Of a stretch of 64,000 nt of DNA, positions 8,655-16,191 are shown in pieces (positions within the stretch are counted from its first letter, which is position 1; each line of letters starts with the position of its first letter). The DNA is taken from positions 186,001 to 250,000 of the forward strand of contig NZ_FOXU01000005.1 of the NCBI RefSeq assembly GCF_900115805.1, read 5' to 3'. This stretch comes from Psychrobacillus psychrotolerans (lineage in GTDB: Bacteria; Bacillota; Bacilli; Bacillales_A; Planococcaceae). The notes below the pieces were generated by a model that saw only the letters and a program-made list of their open reading frames with translations, had not been told where the DNA came from and made no database searches. Made by a program: the position numbers and the translations under genes.

Positions 8655-8745
8655 ATATTATAGAGTGTAATACATAGAAAATTTAAAATATGAAAGAAGT
8701 TATGAAAAGTTTGAAATAATGCCCATATTTTAGTTCAACTTTCAT
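8655..8745 (-). promoter_or_regulatory. Upstream region of the RRNPP regulator with imperfect inverted repeat
   Basis: On the minus strand a TATAAT -10 element lies near 8656-8661 with no good -35, which is what activator-dependent promoters look like. Further upstream, ATGAAAAGTTTGAA (8702-8715) and its imperfect inverse GTTCAACTTTCAT (8733-8745) form a candidate binding site for the HTH-TPR regulator. The rest of the interval up to the bmrA-like gene (8593-8946) holds no convincing gene, only this region and a terminator. Confidence 0.4.
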
Positions 8746-8878
8746 GATCTAATAATGTTAATATATTTAAATTGGATTAATTCTACTACCTATTATTTTG
8801 TATACCTTCTACAAGGAGAGCTTTACTTCTTTGTGAGTTTGATACCGACTATTAGATATCAAATCAAATATCATAAGA

Positions 8879-8928
8879 AAAGAAGGAGTAGATAGTGACC
8901 TTGTCACTTTCTAATCCTTCTTTTTGTT
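8879..8928 (-). terminator. Terminator downstream of the BmrA-like gene
   Basis: An inverted repeat of about 19 bp (AAGAAGGAGTAGATAGTGA against TCACTTTCTAATCCTTCTT, with mismatches) with a 5-base loop lies just past the exporter stop codon. T-runs are present on both strands. Confidence 0.75.
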
Positions 8929-8946
8929 ATTTATTATGACAGGTGA

Positions 8947-10668
8947 TTAAGACAAGCCTTGTCCGTGAGTAAATTCCCGATAAAGCTGATGTTGGGCAAG
9001 CAATTCTTCATGTGTACCGCTACCAGTAATTTTTCCTTTTTCTAAAAAGAATATTTGGTCGGCGTGAATAATCGTTGCTAGTCTATGTGCAATGATAAGG
9101 GTAGTTCTTCCATTCATTAGCCGTTCGAGCGCTTCTTGCACCAATGTCTCCGACGCACTATCAAGATTAGAGGTCGCTTCATCCAGTAATAATATTTTTG
9201 GGTTGTGCAAGAGGGCTCTTGCAATTGCGATACGTTGGCGCTGGCCACCAGAAAGTTTAATGCCTCTTTCTCCGACAAGCGTATCATACTTTTCTGGTAG
9301 ATTATCGATGAAGTCTGCAGCATTTGCTGCTGCCGCTGCTCCGATGACTGTATCCATAGAAGGAATAGTCGACATACCATAGGTGATATTCGATAAAATA
9401 GTACCACTCATTAATGGACTTTCCTGAGAAACATATCCAATTTTAGAACGCCATGCATTTAACGATAGGTCGGTGATAGGAGACTCGTTAAATAAGATGG
9501 TTCCAGAATCGGGTTCATAAAACCGTTCAATTAAGGAAAATATAGTAGTTTTACCGCCACCACTAGGCCCGACAAAAGCGGAGACAGTTCCAGGATGTGC
9601 TATTAAGGAAATGCCATCTATTATTTTCTTATCGGGACCATAAGAAAAATGGACATCTTCAAATGTGATAACACCGTCTTTTAAATGTTTTGGTGCTTCT
9701 AATTCAACAGCTTCACTGTCCATATAGAAAATTTCTTGAATTCGTTCTGTAGCCCCAACGGCTTTTTGGAAAGATGTGAAAAAGGTAGCCATTTGTGCAA
9801 AAGGCACAATAATATTTACTAAGTAAAAGATAATCGCAACAAGATCACCAGCTGATAATATTCCTTGAGATACTTGCAAACCGCCATAGCCTAAAATGAC
9901 GACTAAAATGGCCATCATAATAAGGGTCATAAAAGGGGAGATGAAAGCTTGTATTTTTGCTTCTTTTAAGCCAAATCGATATAAATTTTGAATAGCTTCA
10001 TTTCCACTAATAGTTTCCGTTTTCTCGGCTCGATAAGATTTAACTAGCCGAATTTCTGATAACACTCGGCCCAGAAGTCCTGAAAATAATGCCATTTCTT
10101 TTTGTGTGGATTTGGATACTTTATGCATCATTGATCCAAGGGGCATCATGATTGCTATACTTAATGGCACACTAACAAGCATGATCAATGTCATTTTCCA
10201 ATCGATAAAAAATAGGATAATAACCGACCCAATAATGGTAATAATCCCAGATACAAAATTTACTAGATGATCCGTAATAAGAGATTTCAAAGTAGTCGTG
10301 TCCTGTGTAATACGACTCATCGTCTCTCCACTTTCATTTTGATCATAGTAGGGGACAGGGAGATGGAGTACTTTGCTCCAGAGTTTTTTTCGAAGATCCG
10401 CAACTATAAATTCTCCTATATAAGATAATAGATAAAATGAGAATCCACCGGAAATCGCTTGTAGAAGGAATACGACTAGCAATATTCCAATCATTTTCCA
10501 GTTGAAAGAACTAGTAGTTAATGTGTCAACTAAATTCTTCGTGACAAGTGGAACGATTAACCCAATAACAGTGCTTATCAAGGATAGAGCAACGGCTATA
10601 ATTGTTATCTTGACGGGCCATTTAAGACTTTTGAGTAGTTGAAAGAATCCTTTAGTAGATGTTTGCAT
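8947..10668 (-). CDS. bmrA: BmrA-like ABC multidrug exporter
   Basis: A 573-residue homodimer-type half-transporter: six membrane segments, then Walker A GPSGGGKTT (near residue 365), LSGGQRQRIAIARAL (near 469), LLLDEATSNLD (near 494) and H-loop IAHRL, all canonical. The membrane part matches B. subtilis BmrA/YvcC along its length (LLIPLVTK-type TM1 end, YYDQNESGETMSRIT, GYGGLQVSQG, FTSFQKAVGATERI). Such proteins export amphipathic drugs using ATP. The ATG at 10668 follows AGGAG. Single gene with its own terminator; no dedicated regulator is adjacent. Confidence 0.88.
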   Translation of the reverse strand: MQTSTKGFFQLLKSLKWPVKITIIAVALSLISTVIGLIVPLVTKNLVDTLTTSSFNWKMIGILLVVFLLQAISGGFSFYLLSYIGEFIVADLRKKLWSKVLHLPVPYYDQNESGETMSRITQDTTTLKSLITDHLVNFVSGIITIIGSVIILFFIDWKMTLIMLVSVPLSIAIMMPLGSMMHKVSKSTQKEMALFSGLLGRVLSEIRLVKSYRAEKTETISGNEAIQNLYRFGLKEAKIQAFISPFMTLIMMAILVVILGYGGLQVSQGILSAGDLVAIIFYLVNIIVPFAQMATFFTSFQKAVGATERIQEIFYMDSEAVELEAPKHLKDGVITFEDVHFSYGPDKKIIDGISLIAHPGTVSAFVGPSGGGKTTIFSLIERFYEPDSGTILFNESPITDLSLNAWRSKIGYVSQESPLMSGTILSNITYGMSTIPSMDTVIGAAAAANAADFIDNLPEKYDTLVGERGIKLSGGQRQRIAIARALLHNPKILLLDEATSNLDSASETLVQEALERLMNGRTTLIIAHRLATIIHADQIFFLEKGKITGSGTHEELLAQHQLYREFTHGQGLS

Positions 10669-10763
10669 AGTAAGCTCCTATTTCGTTTAGTAGAATACTT
10701 CTATTGTAATCGATGCACTGTTAAAGTAGCGAATGAGAGGGGTTACAATGGAAATAAGCATTC

Positions 10764-10799
10764 AAAAAAATCGTGCAGAAATGAAATCAGCACGATTGT
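10764..10799 (-). terminator. Terminator of the small coiled-coil protein gene
   Basis: Minus-strand stem AATCGTGC/GCACGATT (10769-10776 with 10790-10797) is followed by a T-run. Confidence 0.7.
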
Positions 10800-10800
10800 T

Positions 10801-11082
10801 TTAAGAAGATATAGTTTTTGCCTCTTGTTGTGCACTTTTTTGTAAATTTAAAACAAGTGGATCTGAGCTTTCTAGTAAGTTAGCTTGTTTGTGCTGAAGA
10901 TCCATTCGCATTTTTTCTGTTTCGAGCAAAAAGTTATTATATTTGAGTTTTTCCAGTTCAATTTCATCTTTTACAATGATTAATTTCACTTTTTGAGACT
11001 TTCGTAGATGTGTTGTCCATATTGCAGTCAGTGGTATGGAAAAAACCATCACTACAGCAACTAATCCTATAAAATCCTCCAT
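10801..11082 (-). CDS. Small membrane-anchored coiled-coil protein
   Basis: A 93-residue protein with one N-terminal membrane segment (about residues 4-24, FIGLVAVVMVFSIPLTAIW) followed by a charged helix with heptad-like spacing (DEIELEKLKYNNFLLETEKMR) and a polar tail. The layout resembles PspB-type phage-shock proteins, but similarity is too weak to name it. The ATG at 11082 has a well-spaced GGAGGG. It is a monocistronic unit between two terminators. Function unknown. Confidence 0.75.
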   Translation of the reverse strand: MEDFIGLVAVVMVFSIPLTAIWTTHLRKSQKVKLIIVKDEIELEKLKYNNFLLETEKMRMDLQHKQANLLESSDPLVLNLQKSAQQEAKTISS

Positions 11083-11160
11083 ACATATCCCTCCAAGCCT
11101 TTTACATAAGTATATACGATTTCTTATATAAATAGTTTAAAAAGTCAGATAAAAATTAAT

Positions 11161-11200
11161 GAAAAAAAGATGGAGAAAACTACTAACTGTTTTCTCCATC
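11161..11200 (-). terminator. Terminator of the M20 amidohydrolase gene
   Basis: Minus-strand stem GATGGAGAAAAC/GTTTTCTCCATC (12 bp, 8-base loop) followed by seven T. Confidence 0.85.
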
Positions 11201-11218
11201 CGAATGCATTTAAAATCT

Positions 11219-12394
11219 TTATTTATTCAAATATGTCCAAGCATACTGAGCATAGAGTTCAGCTCCAGTAGAAAGTGCATCCTCATCAATATCAAAGTTA
11301 CCGTGATGATGAGCCCATTCTGTGTCCTTTTTAGAATTACCGCTACCGACAAGGGCAAAACTACCAGGTGCTTTTGTTAAAAACTCCGAGAAATCTTCTC
11401 CGCCCATTGTCGGCTTCTCATAATAGACAACGTCTGAACCAAACGAAGCAGATGCCACCTGTTGGACAAGATTAGCGCTTTCTTCGTCATTATCTACAGC
11501 GTCTGTTCCTCTTGTATATTGTACCTCAGCGGTTGCACCGTAAATAGCCGCAACACTTTCCGCATATTGACCAATAGACTTTTCAATATGATCGCGAGTA
11601 TTGGAATGGAAGGTACGGACAGTTCCCTCTATCTCGGCATTCTCAGCAATGACATTAAATCGAGTACCAACGACCATTTTACCAACTGTTAAAACAGCAG
11701 GGCTTTGCGGGTCAATCGTCCTAGAGATAACTGTTTGAACGTTCATGACGAAGGATGAAGCAACAAGAGCTGCATCGATACAAGCCTCTGGAATGGCGCC
11801 ATGACCGCCTCGTCCTTTGAATGTCACTTTGAAGATATCGGCTGCAGCAAAGGAAGGACCTGGATTACAGGAAACCTTACCAGTAGGCATTTGAGACCAA
11901 ATATGGATACCGAATACATTATCAACATCATCCATTGCGCCTTGTTTAACCATAGCCTTTGCCCCTTGCGCTATTTCCTCTGCTGGTTGAAATAACAAGC
12001 GCACATTTCCAGAAAGCTGATCTTTTACCGCTGAAAGTGCCTTCGCTGCTATTAATAACATAGCAGTATGTGCGTCATGACCACATGCATGCATTTTTCC
12101 TTCAGTTTTAGAGGCATATGGGACGTGTTTATTAAGTTGTTGAATCGCAAGGGCATCCATATCACCTCGAAGAGCAACGGTTTTTCCACCTGTTGCGCCT
12201 TTGATTTCGGCGATAACTCCAGTAGGTTCCGTTTTACGATAAGAGATTCCAAGATTATCTAAATACTCGCATATAAACTGAGTCGTTTGGAACTCCTCAA
12301 ATGATAGTTCAGGCTGGCTGTGCAATTTTCTGCGAAGTTGAACTAATTCTTCCTTATTATTTTTAATGGATTCTTTTATTTTATTGTTTATCAT
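11219..12394 (-). CDS. M20D family amidohydrolase (N-acyl-amino-acid / hippurate hydrolase type)
   Basis: A 391-residue metal-dependent peptidase-family hydrolase. Visible: RRKLHSQPELSFEE at the start, the metal ligand motif HACGHDAHTAM, the acid/base PAEE segment, the dimerisation-domain signature GRGGHGAIPE, and TMGGEDFS near the C-terminus. Family members remove acyl groups from N-acyl amino acids or indole conjugates in the cytoplasm; the actual substrate cannot be told. It lies 111 bases downstream of a membrane transporter gene on the same strand, which suggests uptake and hydrolysis of one compound. The ATG at 12394 follows GGGGG. Confidence 0.9.
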   Translation of the reverse strand: MINNKIKESIKNNKEELVQLRRKLHSQPELSFEEFQTTQFICEYLDNLGISYRKTEPTGVIAEIKGATGGKTVALRGDMDALAIQQLNKHVPYASKTEGKMHACGHDAHTAMLLIAAKALSAVKDQLSGNVRLLFQPAEEIAQGAKAMVKQGAMDDVDNVFGIHIWSQMPTGKVSCNPGPSFAAADIFKVTFKGRGGHGAIPEACIDAALVASSFVMNVQTVISRTIDPQSPAVLTVGKMVVGTRFNVIAENAEIEGTVRTFHSNTRDHIEKSIGQYAESVAAIYGATAEVQYTRGTDAVDNDEESANLVQQVASASFGSDVVYYEKPTMGGEDFSEFLTKAPGSFALVGSGNSKKDTEWAHHHGNFDIDEDALSTGAELYAQYAWTYLNK

Positions 12395-12505
12395 GCTGAT
12401 CCCCCGTTAACTTTTATATGACTTTATATATTTTTATGGTTTCTTTAAATTATGCGGCACTTAAAAGGTTATTAGATTGGCTCTCTATGCAAGCATTAAG
12501 CGGTC

Positions 12506-13693
12506 TTATAAAAATCCTACGAATATACCTGCTAGAATAACAGAAACAATAGTTACACTGATAAATCCTCCTACAAGCATGGGAGGAAGCATGTGACTAG
12601 TTAAAACTTCTCTTTCTTTCTCATCCTCTGTTAAAGATTTAATAACTTCATTTGTAATAATGTAGTCAGCAGGGAATCCATAAAGTGCGGTCAATGAAAC
12701 TGCAAAGGCCATATTTTTGCTGACTTTTAGAATTTTTCCAATGATGAAGGAGAATATGTACATTCCTATGACACCTATGACAATTGTTCCTACAAGTGGA
12801 TAAAACAGTTGCATAATCATAGAAGGTGTAGCGTTTTTCAAGGCATCAAAAACAAATAACATTAATACTAAGATACAAATACCGAAACTGTTTGCCTTTT
12901 GAAGGACGTTTCTTTCTAAGAAACCAATACTTCCCGCGATAATCCCAAATAATAAGCAAAGTACGAAAGGACTAATTTCTAGAATAGGATTTAATAGAGT
13001 AGATACCCCATAAGCAAGGAATCCGACGAAAGCTAGCCGAAACAATTTAAAGTAGTCGGTATTATATTTTTCTGGCAATTTACGAAACATTTTGAGTTCT
13101 TCTTTTGGTTTTCCTACTTCATCTTTAGTTTGTCCTGCAATAGTAATTTCGCCGATGCGGAACTTTTGAAGAAGTTCTTTTCCTTCTTTTTTAAGTACAA
13201 TTGAAGTAAGTGGATACCCGGCGAATCCTTGCATAACATATATGACTATTGCAAACACCGACAAAGTGGTAAGACCTGCATTTGCAGCACCTTCTGACAT
13301 GATTAGCGCTGATACCACACCCCCAACCAATGGAGGAATAGCCACGATAACAGTTTTAACTCCGAATAGTAAAGTACCTATTGTGAATAATGCGACAATT
13401 ATACCTAAAATCCCAGCTAGTGAAATTAATATACTTTTCCATTGTTCCTTTAATTGTCTAAGAGAAAGGAGTGTACCCATATTTGTGATGAGAAGATAAA
13501 TCATCATTGTTGCAACTACTGGAGGTACACCAGCTATTGAAATGATTTCCTTAGGGAAAAATGTCCAGTAACCAAGAATGAACAATATGGCAGCTATGAA
13601 AACAGACGGGATCCAAGCTTTAGTTCGTATAGAGACAAAGTCTCCAATAAATAAAATAGCGACAACAATAACCAAAGCTAGCATTTGTGGCAT
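12506..13693 (-). CDS. Polytopic membrane protein, putative transporter
   Basis: A 395-residue very hydrophobic protein with around ten membrane segments and one polar cytoplasmic loop in the middle (about residues 180-225, GKELLQKFRIGEITIAGQTKDEVGKPKEELKMF shortened here to its outline). The two halves each carry a small-residue-rich segment (PPLVGGVVSALIMSEGAANAG and YGFPADYIITNEV), reminiscent of carboxylate/sodium symporter folds, but I do not recognise the family. The ATG at 13693 follows AAAGGACGG. It probably forms an operon with the M20 amidohydrolase downstream. Confidence 0.7.
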   Translation of the reverse strand: MPQMLALVIVVAILFIGDFVSIRTKAWIPSVFIAAILFILGYWTFFPKEIISIAGVPPVVATMMIYLLITNMGTLLSLRQLKEQWKSILISLAGILGIIVALFTIGTLLFGVKTVIVAIPPLVGGVVSALIMSEGAANAGLTTLSVFAIVIYVMQGFAGYPLTSIVLKKEGKELLQKFRIGEITIAGQTKDEVGKPKEELKMFRKLPEKYNTDYFKLFRLAFVGFLAYGVSTLLNPILEISPFVLCLLFGIIAGSIGFLERNVLQKANSFGICILVLMLFVFDALKNATPSMIMQLFYPLVGTIVIGVIGMYIFSFIIGKILKVSKNMAFAVSLTALYGFPADYIITNEVIKSLTEDEKEREVLTSHMLPPMLVGGFISVTIVSVILAGIFVGFL

Positions 13694-13832
13694 AATATTC
13701 CGTCCTTTCTGAAAATAAGATAATTCATACAATAACACATTCTTTACTCAATATAAAGTATATAATATATCACTTAATATTCAGTTAATTTTAATTGCTT
13801 ATTTTTTACTCAGGTTATTTAATAATAAAAAC

Positions 13833-13863
13833 AAAAAAGCTATCCAAAAGGATAGCTTTTTGT
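13833..13863. terminator. Bidirectional terminator downstream of yceI
   Basis: Stem AAAAAGCTATCC / GGATAGCTTTTT with AAAA loop (13834-13845, 13850-13861). It serves the minus-strand yceI gene. Confidence 0.85.
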
Positions 13864-13876
13864 ACTTATGAGATGA

Positions 13877-14404
13877 TTATTGAGCTGGGTTTAACTCAAG
13901 TTCAACAGTAATTTTAATGTCTTCTCCAACTAGAACGCCACCAGTTTCTAATGCTTGGTTCCAAGTTAAACCAAACTCTTTACGGTTAACTTTAGACTCA
14001 GCAGAGAAAGCGACTACTTCTTGCCCCCATGGATTAGTACCTTTACCACCATATTCAACGTCGAATGTTACTGGTTTTGTAACGTCTTTAATCGTTAGGT
14101 CGCCAGTTACGTCGTACTCACCATCGTCTTTTTTCTTAATATCTGTAGCCACAAATTTGATGCTTGGGTATGTTTCTGTATCAAAGAAATCTCCAGAACG
14201 TAAGTGGTTATCACGGTCTACGTTATTTGAGTTGATAGATTTTACGTCGATATCAAAACTAATTGTAGCACCTGTTAAGTCTTCTGTATTACCTTCTAAG
14301 TCTGCTGTGAAATTAGTGAAAGCTCCTTTTACTTTTGAAACCATCATATGTTTTACGGAAAAGTCGATCGTAGAATGCGCTGCGTCAAGATTAAATTTTG
14401 TCAT
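13877..14404 (-). CDS. YceI family isoprenoid/lipid-binding protein
   Basis: A 175-residue protein with the YceI beta-barrel signature throughout: FNLDAAHSTIDFSVKHMMVSKVKG at the start, the DNHLRSGDFFDTETYPSIKF block, and FGLTWNQALETGGVLVGEDIKI near the end. The fold binds long isoprenoid-like lipids. It has no signal peptide, so this form is cytoplasmic. The gene is divergent from an HxlR-type regulator, and both promoters carry related palindromes, suggesting it is the regulator's target. The ATG at 14404 follows AGGAGG. Confidence 0.92.
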   Translation of the reverse strand: MTKFNLDAAHSTIDFSVKHMMVSKVKGAFTNFTADLEGNTEDLTGATISFDIDVKSINSNNVDRDNHLRSGDFFDTETYPSIKFVATDIKKKDDGEYDVTGDLTIKDVTKPVTFDVEYGGKGTNPWGQEVVAFSAESKVNRKEFGLTWNQALETGGVLVGEDIKITVELELNPAQ

Positions 14405-14437
14405 TTTTTATTTCCTCCTAAGTTTGTTGTTATTCTA

Positions 14438-14489
14438 ACTATAAACCAATATTACTTCGAAATCAAGAGTTTTTATTTCGAAGTAATAT
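14438..14489 (-). promoter_or_regulatory. yceI promoter with 15-bp inverted repeat
   Basis: Minus-strand promoter TTGATT - 17 bases - TATAGT (complements at 14461-14466 and 14438-14443). A perfect inverted repeat ATATTACTTCGAAAT (14449-14463) / ATTTCGAAGTAATAT (14475-14489) places one arm in the promoter spacer and one just upstream of the -35, a typical repressor or redox-regulator layout. Confidence 0.65.
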
Positions 14490-14574
14490 ATATTGCCATC
14501 ATTTCGTTTACCTTCTTTTACAAATAGCAAACATAAGGTTACTTTATGTAACTAAATATAGATTAATATATTAC

Positions 14575-14603
14575 TTACGTCAAGTAATTAAATTACTTTA
14601 ATT
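14575..14603 (+). promoter_or_regulatory. hxlR-type regulator promoter with AAGTAATT palindrome
   Basis: Weak promoter TTACGT - 17 - TTAATT. The spacer holds AAGTAATT-A-AATTACTT (14582-14598). The AAGTAAT half-site is shared with the inverted repeat at the yceI promoter, suggesting that one protein binds both. Confidence 0.5.
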
Positions 14604-14654
14604 TTACTTTAGAAGAAAAAAAGAATATAATAGAAGGTAATAGAGGTGAATCAG

Positions 14655-14960
14655 ATGAAAGAAACGTTATTATGTCCACGTTTATCAAAAGCAATGGAGT
14701 TGTTAGGTAAAAGATGGACTGCCCTAATCGTATATCAACTAATGGATGGAGCAAAACGATTTAATGAGATTGAGTCGTCCCTTCCTATAAGTGGTCGTTT
14801 GTTATCAGAGCGTCTAAAAGAACTCGAAAAAGAGGGGATTGTTGAAAGAACTGTCTTTTCCGAGGTGCCAATACGGGTAGAATATAACTTGACAGAGAAA
14901 GGTCTTGCTCTAAAAGAAGTAGTTGGAGGAATTGAGACTTGGTCTAAAGAATGGTTATAG
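14655..14960 (+). CDS. HxlR family transcriptional regulator
   Basis: A 101-residue winged-helix protein typical of HxlR/DUF24: CPRLSKAMELLGKRWTALIV, then RFNEIESSLPISGRLLSERLKELEKEGI and the wing VEYNLTEKGLAL. It retains the N-terminal Cys (LLCPR) that in YodB/HypR-type members senses electrophiles and disulfide stress. The ATG at 14655 follows AGAGGTGA; a GTG at 14646 is part of that site. Divergent from yceI, with shared operator-like motifs. The control of yceI is inferred. Confidence 0.92.
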   Translation: MKETLLCPRLSKAMELLGKRWTALIVYQLMDGAKRFNEIESSLPISGRLLSERLKELEKEGIVERTVFSEVPIRVEYNLTEKGLALKEVVGGIETWSKEWL

Positions 14961-15039
14961 CATTTTCTCTTGATATATTATGTGTGAAAATGCATACTAT
15001 GTAAGGATACAAGGTTAATGAAGAAAGGATTGTCTCTCT

Positions 15040-15957
15040 TTGAGTAAACAAAAATGGTTTGAAAACCTAAGTGAAAAGTTAAACCCGGAGAATATTAAAA
15101 TAGATGAAGCATTAAATTTGCATACAGTAACAAAAATGGGTGGGATGGCAGATTTGTTTGTCACACCGTCCACGCAGGATGAAGCTGCCTTTGTTGTGCA
15201 GTATGCTTATGAACATAATATACCAATGCTACTATTAGGAAATGGATCTAATATGGTCGTACGGGATGGTGGAGTAAGAGGAATCGTACTTCGACTGGAA
15301 AATTTAAATAATATTATAATAGATGGTAACCGTGTAATTGCCGAGAGTGGTGCGGATATTATTGATGTGTCAAAAGCGGCAGCACAAGAATCCTTAACTG
15401 GTTTGGAATTTGCCTGTGGTATTCCCGGTTCTATCGGTGGAGCAATGGCGATGAATGCAGGAGCATATGGTGGTGAAATTCAAGACGTAATTGTGCAATG
15501 TACTGTACTAACACCATCTGGAGAAAAGTTAGTTCTTTCGAAAGAGCAATTGGAGCTAGGGTATCGAAAGAGTATTATTACGAAAAAAGGCTATTACGTA
15601 TTGTCGACAGAATTTTTATTGGAAAAAGGGCATCAAGAAGAGATTGACTCAAAAATTGCAGATCTTACTTTTCAAAGAGAATCTAAACAACCATTAGAAT
15701 ATCCTTCTGCTGGTAGTGTATTCAAAAGACCACCAGGTTATTTTGCCGGGAAACTCATTCAAGACAGTGGCTTACAGGGTAAAGGCTTTGGTGGTGCAGA
15801 GGTTTCCACGAAGCATGCAGGCTTTATCGTCAATAAAAATAATGCTACAGCAACTGATTATATTAGCACGATAGAAATGGTGAAAGAGAAAGTGAAAGAA
15901 AACTTTGGTGTTGAGCTAGAGTTAGAAGTAAAAATTGTTGGAGAAAATATAGATTAA
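15040..15957 (+). CDS. murB: UDP-N-acetylenolpyruvoylglucosamine reductase
   Basis: A 305-residue FAD enzyme that reduces UDP-GlcNAc-enolpyruvate to UDP-MurNAc in the cytoplasm. Visible: GNGSNMVVRDGG (FAD binding), GLEFACGIPGSIGGAMAMNAGAYGG, the substrate region YRKS, and GSVFKRPPGYFAGKLIQDSGLQGKG with the catalytic Ser of the type II-like GSVFKRP segment. The TTG start at 15040 is chosen from the aligned MSKQKWFENL-type start and the AGAAAGGAT site upstream. Single gene, ended by a strong hairpin. Confidence 0.95.
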   Translation: MSKQKWFENLSEKLNPENIKIDEALNLHTVTKMGGMADLFVTPSTQDEAAFVVQYAYEHNIPMLLLGNGSNMVVRDGGVRGIVLRLENLNNIIIDGNRVIAESGADIIDVSKAAAQESLTGLEFACGIPGSIGGAMAMNAGAYGGEIQDVIVQCTVLTPSGEKLVLSKEQLELGYRKSIITKKGYYVLSTEFLLEKGHQEEIDSKIADLTFQRESKQPLEYPSAGSVFKRPPGYFAGKLIQDSGLQGKGFGGAEVSTKHAGFIVNKNNATATDYISTIEMVKEKVKENFGVELELEVKIVGENID

Positions 15958-15965
15958 TACAAGCC

Positions 15966-16001
15966 TAGGCCCATGAATATAATTATTCATGGGCCTTTTT
16001 T
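15966..16001 (+). terminator. murB terminator
   Basis: Stem AGGCCCATGAATA / TATTCATGGGCCT followed by TTTTTTA. Confidence 0.9.
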
Positions 16002-16191
16002 ATATGTTTGAACGAGCATTGTAACCATTTTTAGCGTGAAACACTCCAAAAAAATTGTGTGAAGGTTGAGGATGGGACTAGAGGTCTTTTGGGATGGTTT
16101 CCTATTTCTCTATTTGTATTCTAGCGAGATATATAGAAGGAAAAAAGTAGGAAATGTCGAATACTGTAAAGGAACAAAGGGGGCAAGGTAT

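Noticed and set aside
8760-8880. Small plus-strand gene after AAGGAGAG between the RRNPP regulator and the bmrA-like gene
   Set aside because: The only in-phase starts give a frame of about 18 codons with poor spacing from the ribosome-site-like sequence.
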